A stretch of DNA of 64,000 nucleotides from positions 5,665,318 through 5,729,317 of the forward strand of contig CM030934.1 in NCBI GenBank assembly GCA_018136815.1. Reading direction: 5' to 3'. The position numbers and the translations under genes were made by a program. This document shows positions 52,820 to 62,853 of this stretch, piece by piece. Under the pieces are notes generated by a model. It searched no databases. It was not told where the DNA came from and was given only the letters and a program-made list of their open reading frames with translations. Each line of letters opens with the position of its first letter. Within the stretch, counting starts at the first letter, position 1. This DNA is from Isochrysis galbana. Lineage: Eukaryota; Haptophyta; Isochrysidales; Isochrysidaceae.

Positions 52820-53390
52820 ACTCCTCTCCTCTCGCACTGACAAGAGAGCCCGCGGCCGCGGCCTCGCGAATACGTAAAGTCAGAAGGAGTACGAGAGGGT
52901 TGTCGCGGGTGGGTGGGGAGGCCATCCAAAGCATGGTGGCGGTGTGTGAGGGGGGGCGGCTCTCCCTGGATCGGACGGACAAGAAGGTGAATCTCGGATC
53001 ACATGTGAGGGGAGGGGGGGGCGGAGGGGAGGGAGGGGGGGCGGTGGAATCCGGGGCATCCCGCCCGCCCGCGGGGGGAAGGGGGGGGGGGGGACACTGC
53101 CGCTCCCTCCCCCCCCGCGGGGCCCCTGGGGTGGGGTGGGGGGTGGAAGGGGGGGGGGGGGGACGGCTGCCTCTCCCCGCCACCCCCCGGGGGGAGGGGG
53201 AGGGGGGGGGACAGGAGCACCCGCCGCCCCTCGAGCCAAGGGGTACAACGCGGTGAGGCGGCGCGCGGCGGGCGCGGCGGGCGGCGCCTGGGGGCTCGCT
53301 TCCTCACCGGCCCGCCCGCGCACACACAGCGGCGACGGCGGAGCACCGGCGCGGCCGCGCGCTCAAGAGCTATATGTGGGGGCACCTGGG
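52820..53390. other. G-rich/C-rich intergenic region
   Basis: Long G runs (up to 12) between 53000 and 53220 with short C runs; potential G-quadruplex-forming on the plus strand. No coding sequence is credible here despite long open frames. Confidence 0.5.
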
Positions 53391-53479
53391 CGAATGCCCG
53401 AAGATAGTCAGCATACTCGAAACGTTGAACAACTTGGCTCGCTACACCCCCCGGAGTGGTAGAATTCAGTGTTGGGCGT

Positions 53480-53650
53480 TTAGTAAGACAGCTCATTTGC
53501 TTACAGTAAGATCTTACGAAAAATTTGCTCGTAAGACACCCCCAACTGTCTTATTTACGTCGCGCCGCCGCGTTAGTAAGACAGGGCTCCAAGTGTATTA
53601 TTTACGGCGACGGAGTAAGACTTCATAAGACACTGCTGAGACATCATAAG
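53480..53650. repeat. TAAGACA-type short repeats
   Basis: GTAAGACA, ATAAGACAC and CTTACG elements recur in both orientations, with TCTTATTTACG and TATTATTTACG. Confidence 0.5.
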
Positions 53651-53841
53651 ACACTTTGCCCCCCGCCCCCCCCCCCTCTCCCCGTGCGCGCCCCCTCTGT
53701 GCGCGCCCCCCCCCCCAGTGCCGGCGTCAGTGCAAGCGGATCCCCTCCCAAAGCCAGCGCGGGCGCTCTCGCGTGTCAGCCTGCGACGATACCTTGAGTA
53801 TTATCATATTTACCATTTACGATAATGACAACAGAGAACAG

Positions 53842-54324
53842 CAATGTTGGGGCAACAGCGCGCCAGATTGCACCGATGTTGGAGCTATCACTGGCGCCAG
53901 GCGCCAGTAGCTGATGACAGCTATCGGTGGTCTGCGAGCTGGCGCCAGATCTTTGGTGGGAAGAGCTGGTCATGCCAGCTAGCGCCAGCTCAAGAGGGCA
54001 GAGGGTGGGGGAGAAAGGTCACCAATTGTAAATTATACAGTGTAAAAGGTTATTTTCCCGCTATTAGAGGTAAAGCACACACCGGCAGCTTAATGTGAAC
54101 CTGTGAGATCATGTCGCGTGTGGGTGCACGGTTCGAATCTGGTCGGCCTCCTACGTCCGCGACGTAGTGGGCTTACCATTGGCAACCCGCGGCTCCTTAC
54201 TTGTAGTTTTTGCTTCCTTTCTTGTTTTTTTTTACATCGCTCATTATTTGCTGAGAACTGGCGAGCTGGCGCCGAACTGGCACTGGCGCCAAACACTGGT
54301 GCCAGTACTGTTGCCCCAACACTG
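53842..54324. mobile_element. hAT MITE, 483 bp, 8-bp target duplication
   Basis: Terminal inverted repeats CAATGTTGGGGCAACAG (53842-53858) and the complement of CAGTGTTGGGGCAACAG (54308-54324) differ at one of 17 positions. The exact 8-bp direct repeat GAGAACAG flanks them (53834-53841, 54325-54332). Ends of CARTG form and an 8-bp duplication place it in the hAT superfamily. No ORF is inside. The interior is rich in GGCGCC palindromes (GCTGGCGCCAG repeats). Confidence 0.9.
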
Positions 54325-54419
54325 GAGAACAGAGAACAGATCGAGAACAGATTGAGGGGGGAGCTGGTAGGCAACGCGGGGTGGGTGGGCGGCAGGGGGG
54401 CGCGGGGCAGGGAAGGACT

Positions 54420-54600
54420 TCAGGGAACTGCTCAACTCTCAACTGCAGGGAACTGCTCAACTGCAGGGAACTGCTCAACTGCAGGGAACTGCTCAACTGC
54501 AGGGAACTGCTCAACTGCAGGGACTGCAAGGAACTGCTCAACTGCAGGGAACTGCTCAACTGCAGGGAACTGCTCAACTGCAGGGAACTGCTCACCCTTC
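54420..54600. repeat. 18-bp minisatellite with CTGCAG palindrome
   Basis: About eight copies of AACTGCTCAACTGCAGGG with one degenerate unit (GGACTGCAAGG). Not a CRISPR: units are contiguous, without spacers. Confidence 0.95.
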
Positions 54601-55245
54601 CTCGTCTCCTCCCTATAGACGTGTGACGAAACTTGTTGTCTGCTTTTACGCGGTCGGTGCTCTTTGGTATGGACATACACCCATCAGATTTGCAGAGTCT
54701 ACTTGGTGCTGTGTGTGATGTGTGAGACGTGGATCGTGATTTCAACGAGATATCGACCCTGCCCCAAATCGAGTGAATGGAGTCAGACCACGTGTGGGTT
54801 TCAACATGTGAAGTGTCAAGTTGAGTCAAGTAACCTCCAGGTGACAACGAAAGGTGTTAGCAGGGATGGGGATAATTATAATTGAACGCTTTTGGTCTTT
54901 CAACATCATAGTACCTATGGTGATTGGTCTGGCATACCTACAATAAGGTGACTACCTATGTACTACGGAGGTACATAGGTATTGACCCTACCTATACCTA
55001 TGGCATAATACCTCCGTTGGTACCTATGACCTATGAGACAATAACTTACAACTTAGGAATAGGAATCTTCAGTCTTAGGACAGTCTTCAGATGTCAGATT
55101 TTTTTTCTGTCGTTCGTTGTTCGTCGCTCTCGTTCTCGTTCTCGTTGTCGTCCCTCGTTCTCAACACTCCATTAGTCCATTAGCCATCAGTACCAAACCT
55201 CACCCTCAGCCCCAACCTCAGCCTGGTCAGGAGGGCAAGTATTTT

Positions 55246-55457
55246 CGTTAGAAATTGTAGTCTTGAGTCTTGTACTTGTAAGAGGTCTTGAATTGTAGTC
55301 TTGTAAGAGGTCTTGTCCCTAGCCACATACACCGGACGAGCCATGCACCAACCGCGCACACACCCCTTCGCGGGGTAGGGGCTCCGTTGCCGATGTGCCG
55401 ATGAGACACGGTCCCTCAGTACTAGGATTAAACTAGGACAACAAGAAAACTCTAACA
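55246..55457 (-). repeat. Solo LTR of copia-like element
   Basis: 212 bp, minus orientation, homologous to LTRs at 8628-8818 and 60346-60520. It contains a duplicated TTGTAGTCTTGTAAGAGGTC segment. Its flanks are ATTTT (left) and ACTTT (right), a possible decayed 5-bp target duplication. Its start faces the DUF1295 gene 133 bp away. Confidence 0.75.
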
Positions 55458-55589
55458 ACTTTACCAATAGCCAATAGGAGAAACCACGAGCGATCACTTG
55501 ATGAGTCGCTCTCGGTGCCCCCCCCCTTCCCGCCCCCCGCTCGCTCGGCTCCCCGTCCGCCCAGCGCTTCCCAGCCGTTGCTACTCTCG

Positions 55590-56279
55590 ATGGCGGGCTC
55601 CTTCCGCTCAGTGTCGCGGAGCTCTTCAGTGCGAGCCAACATCCTCGCCTTCGAGTCCGTCGGACTGCTGGTCGTTCAATTCGTCGCCATCGAGCGTCTG
55701 CTGTCTCCTGCTGCGGGCGTGGTGCGCCGCCAGCTGCTCATTGCGTTTGCCGCTGTCTACCTGCTACGCCTCAACGTCATGGCGCGGTGGATTCTGGCGC
55801 GTGAGCTCGCAATCGAGGAGATAACACTAGTCACACTTGTCTGGATCCCCGCCATGCTTGCCTCCTTCACCGCTGGCGCAGCGTTGTGTGGCTCGGATCT
55901 GTCACTTATCGAAATCTTCCTGGCAGTCGCAGCCTACTCCCTTGGCTCATACTTGAACACGTACTCGGAGCTGCAACGCAAGAGGTGGAAGCAACGTCCA
56001 GAGAATAGTGGGCGATGCTATACGCTGGGGCTCTTCTCGCTCAGCCGCAATATCAACTACCTGGGCGACGTAATTCTCTTTGCGGGCTGGGCTTTGTTGA
56101 GCAGCGCCTGGTGGAATGCGTGGGTACCCTTGACAATGGCGAGCATCTTCTACTTCCATCACATTCCAGACAAGGAGGCGTACTTGGCGAAGAGGTATGC
56201 GCGCGACTGGCCATCATACTCGGCAAAGACTCCGTCATTCATCCCATGGTCCAACAGCATTGTGGGATCAAAAGGCTAA
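55590..56279 (+). CDS. DUF1295 / steroid 5-alpha-reductase-like membrane protein
   Basis: 229 residues from ATG 55590, the first ATG after a C/T-rich leader. The N-terminus is Ser/Arg-rich, followed by three or four hydrophobic spans (LLIAFAAVYLLRL, ITLVTLVWIPAMLASF, IEIFLAVAAYSLGSYLN). The C-terminal half holds the family motifs: SELQRKRWKQRPENSGRCYT, GLFSLSRNINYLGDVILFAG and the FHHIPDKEAYLAKRYARDWP block, with a final FIPW. The DUF1295 consensus is SRHPNYFGE; here it is SRNINYLGD, so the usual His is Asn. Members are NADPH-type reductases or isoprenoid-modifying membrane enzymes of the ICMT/SRD5A fold, mostly in the ER. The substrate is unknown. A copia LTR lies divergently 133 bp upstream. 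Confidence 0.8.
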   Translation: MAGSFRSVSRSSSVRANILAFESVGLLVVQFVAIERLLSPAAGVVRRQLLIAFAAVYLLRLNVMARWILARELAIEEITLVTLVWIPAMLASFTAGAALCGSDLSLIEIFLAVAAYSLGSYLNTYSELQRKRWKQRPENSGRCYTLGLFSLSRNINYLGDVILFAGWALLSSAWWNAWVPLTMASIFYFHHIPDKEAYLAKRYARDWPSYSAKTPSFIPWSNSIVGSKG

Positions 56280-57390
56280 CATCAGACACCTTTGATTCCA
56301 ACATTTCTACGCCCCCAAACAATCATCGCAACCACCACCCAGACGCCTCCTGCGCATGCATGCTGACGACTGGTATGCACTGCTACTCTGAGTGCGTCCG
56401 ATGGTAAGTCTGGCATGCCAGAGATTGCTCTAATTTCGTCAGTGACACTCAAGATTTTGACACTGCCACGACTTCAACCGGCACCGCAACTACCCATGCA
56501 AGGAGTCACATCTGTCAAGGGTGGCATGTTCTGCTACCACCTGCCGTCTCGCCTGTCTGTCCATATCCGTCGATAGCTCGCCTTGTCTGCTAGACACTCA
56601 CGAGAACAAGAATCTGCCTTTTTGTTCAGGTTATTGTCTAGTCAACATTGTATAGTGCGGTCAATGGTCAAACACTCCATTGCTAGAAGGGGGAGAGGCT
56701 GATTTTTTGACCGTGAGCAGGAGGCCCCGGAGGAAGCTGGCGGGGGGTTCTCTAGACCCCGGCAGGAGTGTTCTTCGGAAAGATCGGGTCGCCCCACCTG
56801 CCGCCTGATCACACTATCGTATTGTGTATGTGTATGTCCGCCAACTAAGTTTAGTACCTGGTTCGTCCATGGGCCATGGGGGGGCACGAGCCACCCCCCT
56901 CTGTCGAGTCGAGCGCTACCGGAGGGCTCTGAGTCACTCCGTCGCGAGCGGCACCGGCGGCTAGCGCGGCGCTTTGGCCCTCCTCCCCGCCGGGAGTCGG
57001 GTGAATGAAATTCTGGACTGGGTACTGGGTCGGGCAACCCCATTGCTGCCATTTCGGTGTTTGGACTGGGGACGAACGGCGAACGAAGGGCGGTGGGGCG
57101 GCGAGGCGCTCCTAGCGGCCCTTGTGTGTTGGATAGTAAGAGATTTTTAGACCTACTGTTGTGGTCGGGGGGAGAGCCGCCCTTTAGGCTTCCCAAAGAG
57201 AGGCCCTCTCTCTTTGCTTTCCCACCTTCGCGTGTTTTGGTCTCTCTCTTCGGGTTGCATCCTCTCCGTCCGATCGGGATCCTCCGATCCCGATCTTCCT
57301 CTCTTTCCCCCGTATGTTAGGATAGGGGTGATCGCTCTCGATCCCCCTCCCTTGTTTTCTCATGTGTGCGCCCCCTTTCTTTCCTTGCGC
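56280..57390. other. Intergenic; repeat fragments, no gene accepted
   Basis: 56940-56985 repeats GCACCGGCGGCTAGCGCGGC, also at 32015-32035. A minus-strand open frame at 56642-57196 is Arg/Ser/Pro-rich with no recognisable domain. Confidence 0.35.
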
Positions 57391-58082
57391 GCGCCCCCGT
57401 GTGTTTCCCGCGTTTTTTCTTTTGTCCCAGTGTTCCGAGAGTTGCACCCATGGCCGCACTCCCTGGGGCTCTGGGCGAGCTCTCTCGACCACCGTCGCCC
57501 CAGGCTCGTGTGAGCGGTGTTCCTGCCGGTGCCATGCCTCCCTCCAGCCCCAGTGCTCCCCGTGCTCAGCCCTCCGTGAGCACGGTCGCCCCTGGAGAGC
57601 CCCAACCCTGGTCTCAACAATCTTTAGAGTCCCAATCCACATCCACGTCCACATCTGTTCCATGGTCATTCCCAAGTTTTGGTACGGCATTCCCCCATTG
57701 GGGCCCTGCCTGAGATGGTGCCGGGCCGGCTCCTCGCGCCGGAGCGCGAGGGCGGTACCGCGGCTGTGTAGGGTCCAGGCCCGGGGGCCTTCCCTGATGG
57801 AGCGAGCGTCCCACCGGTGTGGTGTGACTGGTGTGGCTGTGGGAAGTGGTTTGTGTGTGCTGCATGCTGTCAACCAGCATGCAGGTCGTGCTCTCTCCGT
57901 TCTCGGTGGTGCGCGGGCGTGGCCCGCCGACTCCTGTGCCCACATGGCTGGGGGGGTCGTCCTGGCGCGGTCGCTTCGGCGACAGCGGCGTGTCCATGAA
58001 GGCTTCGTCCATTGCGGCGAGGGCCGCGGCAGCGAGGGCGGGAGGCGGCGCGCGCTCCATGACCCTATCAGTTTACTGATAG
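57390..58082 (-). mobile_element. LINE 5' fragment (copy L5)
   Basis: Minus-strand ORF1 begins ATG 58060 (MERAPPPALAAAALAAMDEA) and continues Pro/His-rich to about 57614, parallel to copies L3 and L4. The 7-bp hairpin 58065-58082 lies 4 nt before the ATG, and a perfect 8-bp hairpin sits at 57732-57751. The 5' leader abuts a reverse-oriented LTR. ORF1 is truncated; no endonuclease follows. Confidence 0.7.
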
Positions 58083-58099
58083 TTCGAAAGGAGGAAACC

Positions 58100-58296
58100 T
58101 GGAATCTAGACTTGACAAACAGGCTAGAAAGAAGGAACGAAACGAGAACCCGAATTCTAGGCCGCTAGGGACGAACCCTACCAACCTAGATGTGCCTGAG
58201 CTTCACCGTGTGGCCGCACGGCGAAGGACCTGGAGATAAGAAGAACCTAGAAATCGCATCATCTAGGATGAATGCGACACCCCCCGACTAAGATCG
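58100..58296 (-). repeat. LTR 5' end with polypurine tract, fused to LINE leader
   Basis: On the minus strand GATCTTAGTCGGGGGG is followed by TGTCGCATTCATCC, matching the PPT/LTR junction at 33352-33381 before diverging. The remaining LTR (58100-58270) is of a different family. Confidence 0.55.
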
Positions 58297-58467
58297 ACCA
58301 GGTTGTTCCGTCATACCGTCAGATGACACTTGCCATGGAACTGAGTATGATATGTCATACATCTGATATCATATGATACTTACTGCTTACTCCAAACATG
58401 CTACACTTATAAACCCGCCATTATGATAAAAATCTTCTTACTCAGTACTTAGAAGGCGAGAAGTGCT

Positions 58468-58610
58468 CAATCACCATCACCCACAGCATGGAAAAGCGTT
58501 CAATCACCATCAGCCTACATGTGGAAACGCGTTCAATCGCCATCACCCCCACAGCATGGAAAAGCCTTCAATCACCATCAGCCTACACATGGAAAAGCGT
58601 TCAAGCGTTC
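58468..58610. repeat. Inverse copy of the 1.1 kb tandem repeat
   Basis: Units GCATGGAAAAGCGTTCAATC / ACCATCAGCCTACAYGTGGA alternate, the reverse complement of the 1078-1262 repeat. Confidence 0.9.
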
Positions 58611-58619
58611 CTCCTCCCT

Positions 58620-58960
58620 CCGATGCTTCTCCCTTGTGAGTCGCCCGACGTAGGTCGGTCCGCCTCACTGCTCACTGGGTTTTCACCCATTGTAATTTGT
58701 GGAGAGTTATAATGGGGGCCGGGGGTCTAAGAGGTGAGCGATTTGAAGTTTGAAGGGGTGCATATGTGTACGTATCCGTGGCATCAGCACGCGTCAAGGC
58801 GTACGGGAAGGTGCGCTGAGGGGTGTCGTGATAGTACCGGGCCAGTGGGAGTAGTGGTACAAACGCTCAGATCTGTTATCAGTAATGTTATTAGTATTAC
58901 TATTAGTAGTAATAGTAGTAGTAGCAGTAGCAGTGGCAGTAGTAGTAGTATATATACGGA
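58620..58960 (+). repeat. Dispersed repeat family R-A, copy 2
   Basis: Matches 62035-62275 in direct orientation: GAGTCGCCCGACGTAGGTCG, GGAGTTATAATGGG, GTACCGGGCYAGTGGGAGTA. It ends in a (AGTAGT)n-like tract at 58890-58950. The CCGACGTAGGTCGG part is a short hairpin. Confidence 0.8.
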
Positions 58961-59265
58961 ATACAATATTATCAGCACATAGTACGATATACGCACATTT
59001 TATCGCTGTGGACTAGATCAATGAGTCGGGCGGATAGATCCAGAATGGAGGGGGAAAGCGCTATTTGATGCCAAGGAGCATAAAGGAGGCGGTCCCGGCG
59101 GCGCACGCACGAGCGGCCATAGGCGTAGCCCACCAACAGTCTCAACTCATACATCCTTTTTGCTGTGGTTCGTGTTTCAAGCAACAGCATTTCGGCATAT
59201 GAAGCGCGACGCTGCTCTCCGCCGGTCTCTGCGCCATTCAAACCTCGAGTCAACACGAGCAGTGC

Positions 59266-60228
59266 TCAATACCAACCGTGTTCTCTCACCATTCGATCGA
59301 AGGCCATCCGAGCCTCGTGCTCTGAGTAGTCAGCAGTCATGCGTAGGTCGAGCCGCGCTCCACCAACGAGCATGTTAGTGCGGATGCCGAGCAGCACGGA
59401 CTCCATGGTCATTGTGGGCGTCCACCCCTGGTTTGTGAGCATCTCAGTACAAATGGATCCACCGATCGTGACATGGCCAGTGCGAAACGCAAAGCGCGGG
59501 CGAATCACCCGTATGTAGGGTGGCAACGAAGGGTAGGCTGAGGGGAAGCGGACCGAAAGTATGATTCTCCCGCCTGGCACTCGCTTCAGGTCATTTGCGA
59601 GGGGTGTGTCCTTTTCAAAGTTGAAGAACTCGGCGTGCCAGTGGTATGCGTCGGACTCGTCAGGTACTTTTACGGCAATTCCTTGTGCCGCTGCCTCGGA
59701 TGAGCGTTGAATGGCCTGCAGCTCCTTCATGATACGCTTGATGGCCGATGCAGACCCAACCACTTGGCCAATGCTTGATGAGCCTGGTTTGACCGCGGAA
59801 TCATTGACCGCCTCTGTGTCAGAGAATGCGCCGGCTGAGGGCACCACGGTCTTTTGGCGCTTTGCGGAAGGGTCGAGTGTGCTGCCGTCCACATCCTTTG
59901 AGAGCTCGTTGATGTCTCGGACTGAGATCTGCTTGCCGCAGGCTGGACAGAGAACGTCCGCCGCTAGCTTCTCGGACAGCTCACGGCTCACGTGCGCCTG
60001 CATACATCTACGATGGTTGCGTTGCCTGCAGCCGGTGTTGCGGCACTCATTGAGCACAAACGCCTCAGGCCCCCGCGGCACGGGCTGGCTGCAGAGGACG
60101 CAAACGTGGCGCGAGTCGGGAGGTGGAGGGAGGCTGTCATCCGTAAGATCGATCGTCTCACGCGCCACGCCGCCGGCGCCGCCTGCATTCTCCTCGTCGC
60201 TATCGAGCAGGTTGACTACATCCTCCAT
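59266..60228 (-). CDS. SIM + C4HC3 finger + UBE2Q-like E2 fusion protein
   Basis: 320 residues from ATG 60228 (the open frame extends upstream to GTG 60324). Residues 3-12 (DVVNLLDSDE) and 24-31 (ETIDLTDD) are SUMO-interaction-type hydrophobic-acidic motifs. Cys43, 46, 62 and 67, His72, and Cys75, 94 and 97 make a C4HC3 finger (RING-v/PHD spacing). A linker with KRQK (124-126) follows. Residues 160-300 are a UBC fold of the UBE2Q type: SAIKRIMKELQAIQ, YHWHAEFFNF, IILSVRFPSAYPSLPPYIRV, then GGSICTEMLTNQGWTPTMTM. Cys260 is the predicted thioester Cys; UBE2Q enzymes lack a canonical HPN. Ubiquitin should be charged on Cys260 and may pass to SUMO-marked substrates bound by the SIMs (inference). 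(CT)-rich DNA lies 15-60 nt before the ATG; a copia LTR begins 118 bp upstream. Confidence 0.85.
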   Translation of the reverse strand: MEDVVNLLDSDEENAGGAGGVARETIDLTDDSLPPPPDSRHVCVLCSQPVPRGPEAFVLNECRNTGCRQRNHRRCMQAHVSRELSEKLAADVLCPACGKQISVRDINELSKDVDGSTLDPSAKRQKTVVPSAGAFSDTEAVNDSAVKPGSSSIGQVVGSASAIKRIMKELQAIQRSSEAAAQGIAVKVPDESDAYHWHAEFFNFEKDTPLANDLKRVPGGRIILSVRFPSAYPSLPPYIRVIRPRFAFRTGHVTIGGSICTEMLTNQGWTPTMTMESVLLGIRTNMLVGGARLDLRMTADYSEHEARMAFDRMVREHGWY

Positions 60229-60345
60229 CACCGGCCGCTCGGGCGCGCCAGAGAGAGAGAGGGCGGAGAGAGAGAGAGAGACGAGAATACCGTGCAGAGG
60301 AGGAATCCCTTTGCTACGGTGCACTAATAGTACGGTTTCACAATT

Positions 60346-60840
60346 TGTCAGAGTTTTCTTGTTGTCCTAGTTTAATCCTAGTGCCCAGGGACCGTGCCTC
60401 AGCGGCAACGGAGCCCCTACCCCGCGATGGGGGTGTGCGCGGTTGGTGCATGGCTCGTCCGGTGTATGTGGCTAGGGATGCTAGCCAACAAGACCTCTTA
60501 CAAGACTACAATTTCTAACATGGTACCCCCGCCGAGAGACCACCCCAACTTCTACAACCACAGCGCGCTCGACGACGACGCTCAAGGGTACAACACCACA
60601 ACGAATAAACTCGACAAATTCGTTGAAAATCTTTTCTTCGACTCAGCGGCCGCCGACCGCGCCACACGCTCCTCCAAGTGGTGGGACCTGGACCACATGG
60701 TCAAATCATCCAACAACTTCAGTGACAGCCACAGCCAGAACCGCCCGCACTCGACAGTTCAAGGGTGGCAAAACCACAATTCCACACACATCGAATGACC
60801 CCAAAATCCATCCCTCAGCATCTATTCTTAGAGCCCTCGA
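60346..60840 (+). mobile_element. Copia-like 5' end: LTR, primer-binding site, gag start
   Basis: LTR 60346-60520 (TGTCAGAG...TTTCTAACA), then TGGTACCCCCGCCGAGAG at 60521-60538 as a candidate primer-binding site. The ATG of a gag-like frame (MVPPPRDHPNFYNHSALDDD) starts inside the last LTR bases. The frame ends at 60798, and similarity to the 7.0-8.6 kb copy stops about 60840. No pol is present. Confidence 0.7.
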
Positions 60841-61500
60841 GGCGTCGGGACGCTCGAGGTCGTCACCCGTGTCGGATGGTCACATCAGCCACTACGAGGC
60901 GCGTCGAATCTGCATCTGCGGATGTCGATCTCCTTCTCGTTCGTCATGGCTCTGTCGCTCGCTGCTGTCGCTCGACGCTCCGTCCGCTGTCTTTCCCCCC
61001 CTCCCTCCTATGTGATTTCTCTCCCCCACTCTAATAATAGAGTTGTCGGAGATCGTAGCTCGTAGCTCACTGCATCTCGCGTGTCTTCGGAATCATTCCC
61101 TCCCTTTCGTTGTTGTTGCAGATCGTTTCATCGTTTCTCTTTCTTCGTTGATTGCCGTTGTTTGCAGGAGATGAGACGCGTGTCGTCTGCGGTTGCACCC
61201 ACCGCAACACCCGAGCAGAACTCCTGTAAAAGGGAGAAATGGGTGGGACGATGCGTACAAATAGGTTGCCGCGTCAAGCTTCCGAATTTGTGCTCAAAGG
61301 GCCCACAATAAAAAAATAATTACAACTGGGAATATCGGCGGCTGCACTGAGCCGCTGGCCGATGCCGCACGCCGACGCAGGTGAAGACGCAGGTGAAGAT
61401 GTCCCAGCAGGCCCTGCAGAGACCCCGGCAGAGCCCGGGGCGTCAGCTGCCGGCTCGATCGAACGGCCCTCCTGTAGTCATCGCGTGTTCGACAAATGGG
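60841..61500. other. Intergenic; no gene seen
   Basis: Mixed sequence with GTCGGG, CTCGTAG duplications near 61045-61065 and an AT-rich segment. Nothing coding was supported. Confidence 0.3.
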
Positions 61501-62290
61501 CCCCGGATATGTGCTAGTTGGGTGTATTGGGAACTTTCTCCCGAAAAAAATCCTCAAATTTCCTCAATTCTGAGATGGTCATTTTTTCACCCCTTGTATA
61601 AAAACATTGTTTGACCGCCCTACCAAGGGCTGAGCCCCAGCCACCACTGCCCCTTGAGCTGCCCTTGCTGGCCCTCTGGGCGCCCTTGAAGGACCTTTGA
61701 CAGCAGGCCGTGGCGCGCCGCATGGCGACGCGCCGCAGGGACCGGGGCGGAAGAGAATGGAACGAGGGAGAGGGGGGGATTTGCACACCCCCCGATGGAG
61801 TGATGGAGTGTGGTGAGAAACGAGACCTGTTTGCATTAGCAAACGGGCGGAGGGTGGCGGCTGGCGACAGGAGGGAGATGGGAAGAGGGCGGCTCAAGAC
61901 GTCTTGGGATACACCTGTGGCAGGTATCCTCGGGGCGCAGTTGCTTATTTCTCGAGAACCGCTCGCGGCGCGAGCTGGTAAGGGCCGTTCTTCTTCTTTG
62001 ACGAGAGCCCCCCCCCCCCCGGTGCTTTTTCCCGGAGAGTCGCCCGACGTAGGTCGGTCCGTCTCAATGGGTTTCCCCTCATTTTAACTTGTGGGGAGTT
62101 AGAATGGGAGCCGGGGGCTTGCGAGGGGGGAGATTTGGAAGGGGTGCATAGGTGTATGTATCTGTGGCAACACTCGCCAAGGTGTACGGGCAGGTGCGCT
62201 GAGGGCTGTCGTATTGGTACCGGGCTAGTGGGAGTAGTGGTACTAATGCTCAGTCATTTTATTATTATTATTAACGTCAGTTGCACACGC
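61500..62290 (+). repeat. Dispersed repeat family R-A, copy 3, with a hAT-type end
   Basis: 61620-62130 is the reverse of 36900-37320, and 62035-62275 repeats 58625-58870. 61590-61622 (CATTGTTTGACCGCCCTA) matches the hAT terminus of 7088-8288, so one hAT-related end lies at the junction. GGGTGAAA and GAATTGAGGAAATTT flanking bases also resemble the left hAT end. Confidence 0.65.
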
Positions 62291-62853
62291 TATGGCTATG
62301 CCGTATGTCGCTGTTGTTGTCCGTCCAGCCCTACTACGAATGTTAGATCCAACTCAACGCCAATACCACAATACACCAATACTCAAGACTCAAGCCACAG
62401 CTCAAGCCTCCGATCCTCCAATCAATCTCAACTGCACACACCGAACATAGAACATTAGATAGATTGTTGTTGTCCGGTCAGAGCTCCCGCAACGCGCGCA
62501 GCAGCGCGCGGGCACCACACCACCGCATTCATCGCGCGTTGCCGAGCAGTCCCAGCACGCCGCGTTCCTCCACCCGCACCTCGCCGTCCACAAATCCCTT
62601 GCAGCCGCGTTTGCTACCCAACAATCGCAACACCTCCGTTTGTAACTTTCCACTTGTCGAGAGGGCCCAGACTTGTGGCATCGCCAGAAAGTCACCCAAC
62701 CTTGCAAAAGAATTTGAACAAGTATTGGTGTTGGCCTCGCCCTAGGCGTGATCACTAGGTGCATTTTAGGTGTTGTCATTGCGTTGATCTGATCGACGAG
62801 CCGCAAGAAACAAAGTCGCGGAATTACAGTGGTGCCGCCTCGTGCAGCTGCTG

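Noticed and set aside
52234-53256. 340-codon plus-strand frame
   Set aside because: Antisense to the membrane-protein gene and continuing into G-rich simple sequence.
54103-54180. tRNA-like B-box (GGTTCGAATC) inside the hAT MITE
   Set aside because: No pairing T-stem (CACGG versus CTGGT), no acceptor stem and no A box at the right distance. A tRNA-derived SINE is also unsupported.
54420-54600. CRISPR-like array
   Set aside because: Contiguous 18-bp minisatellite without spacers, in a eukaryotic context.
58620-58660. Helitron end for repeat R-A (hairpin CCGACGTAGGTCGG)
   Set aside because: No CTRR terminus or AT insertion site could be seen, and no Rep/helicase sequence in any copy.
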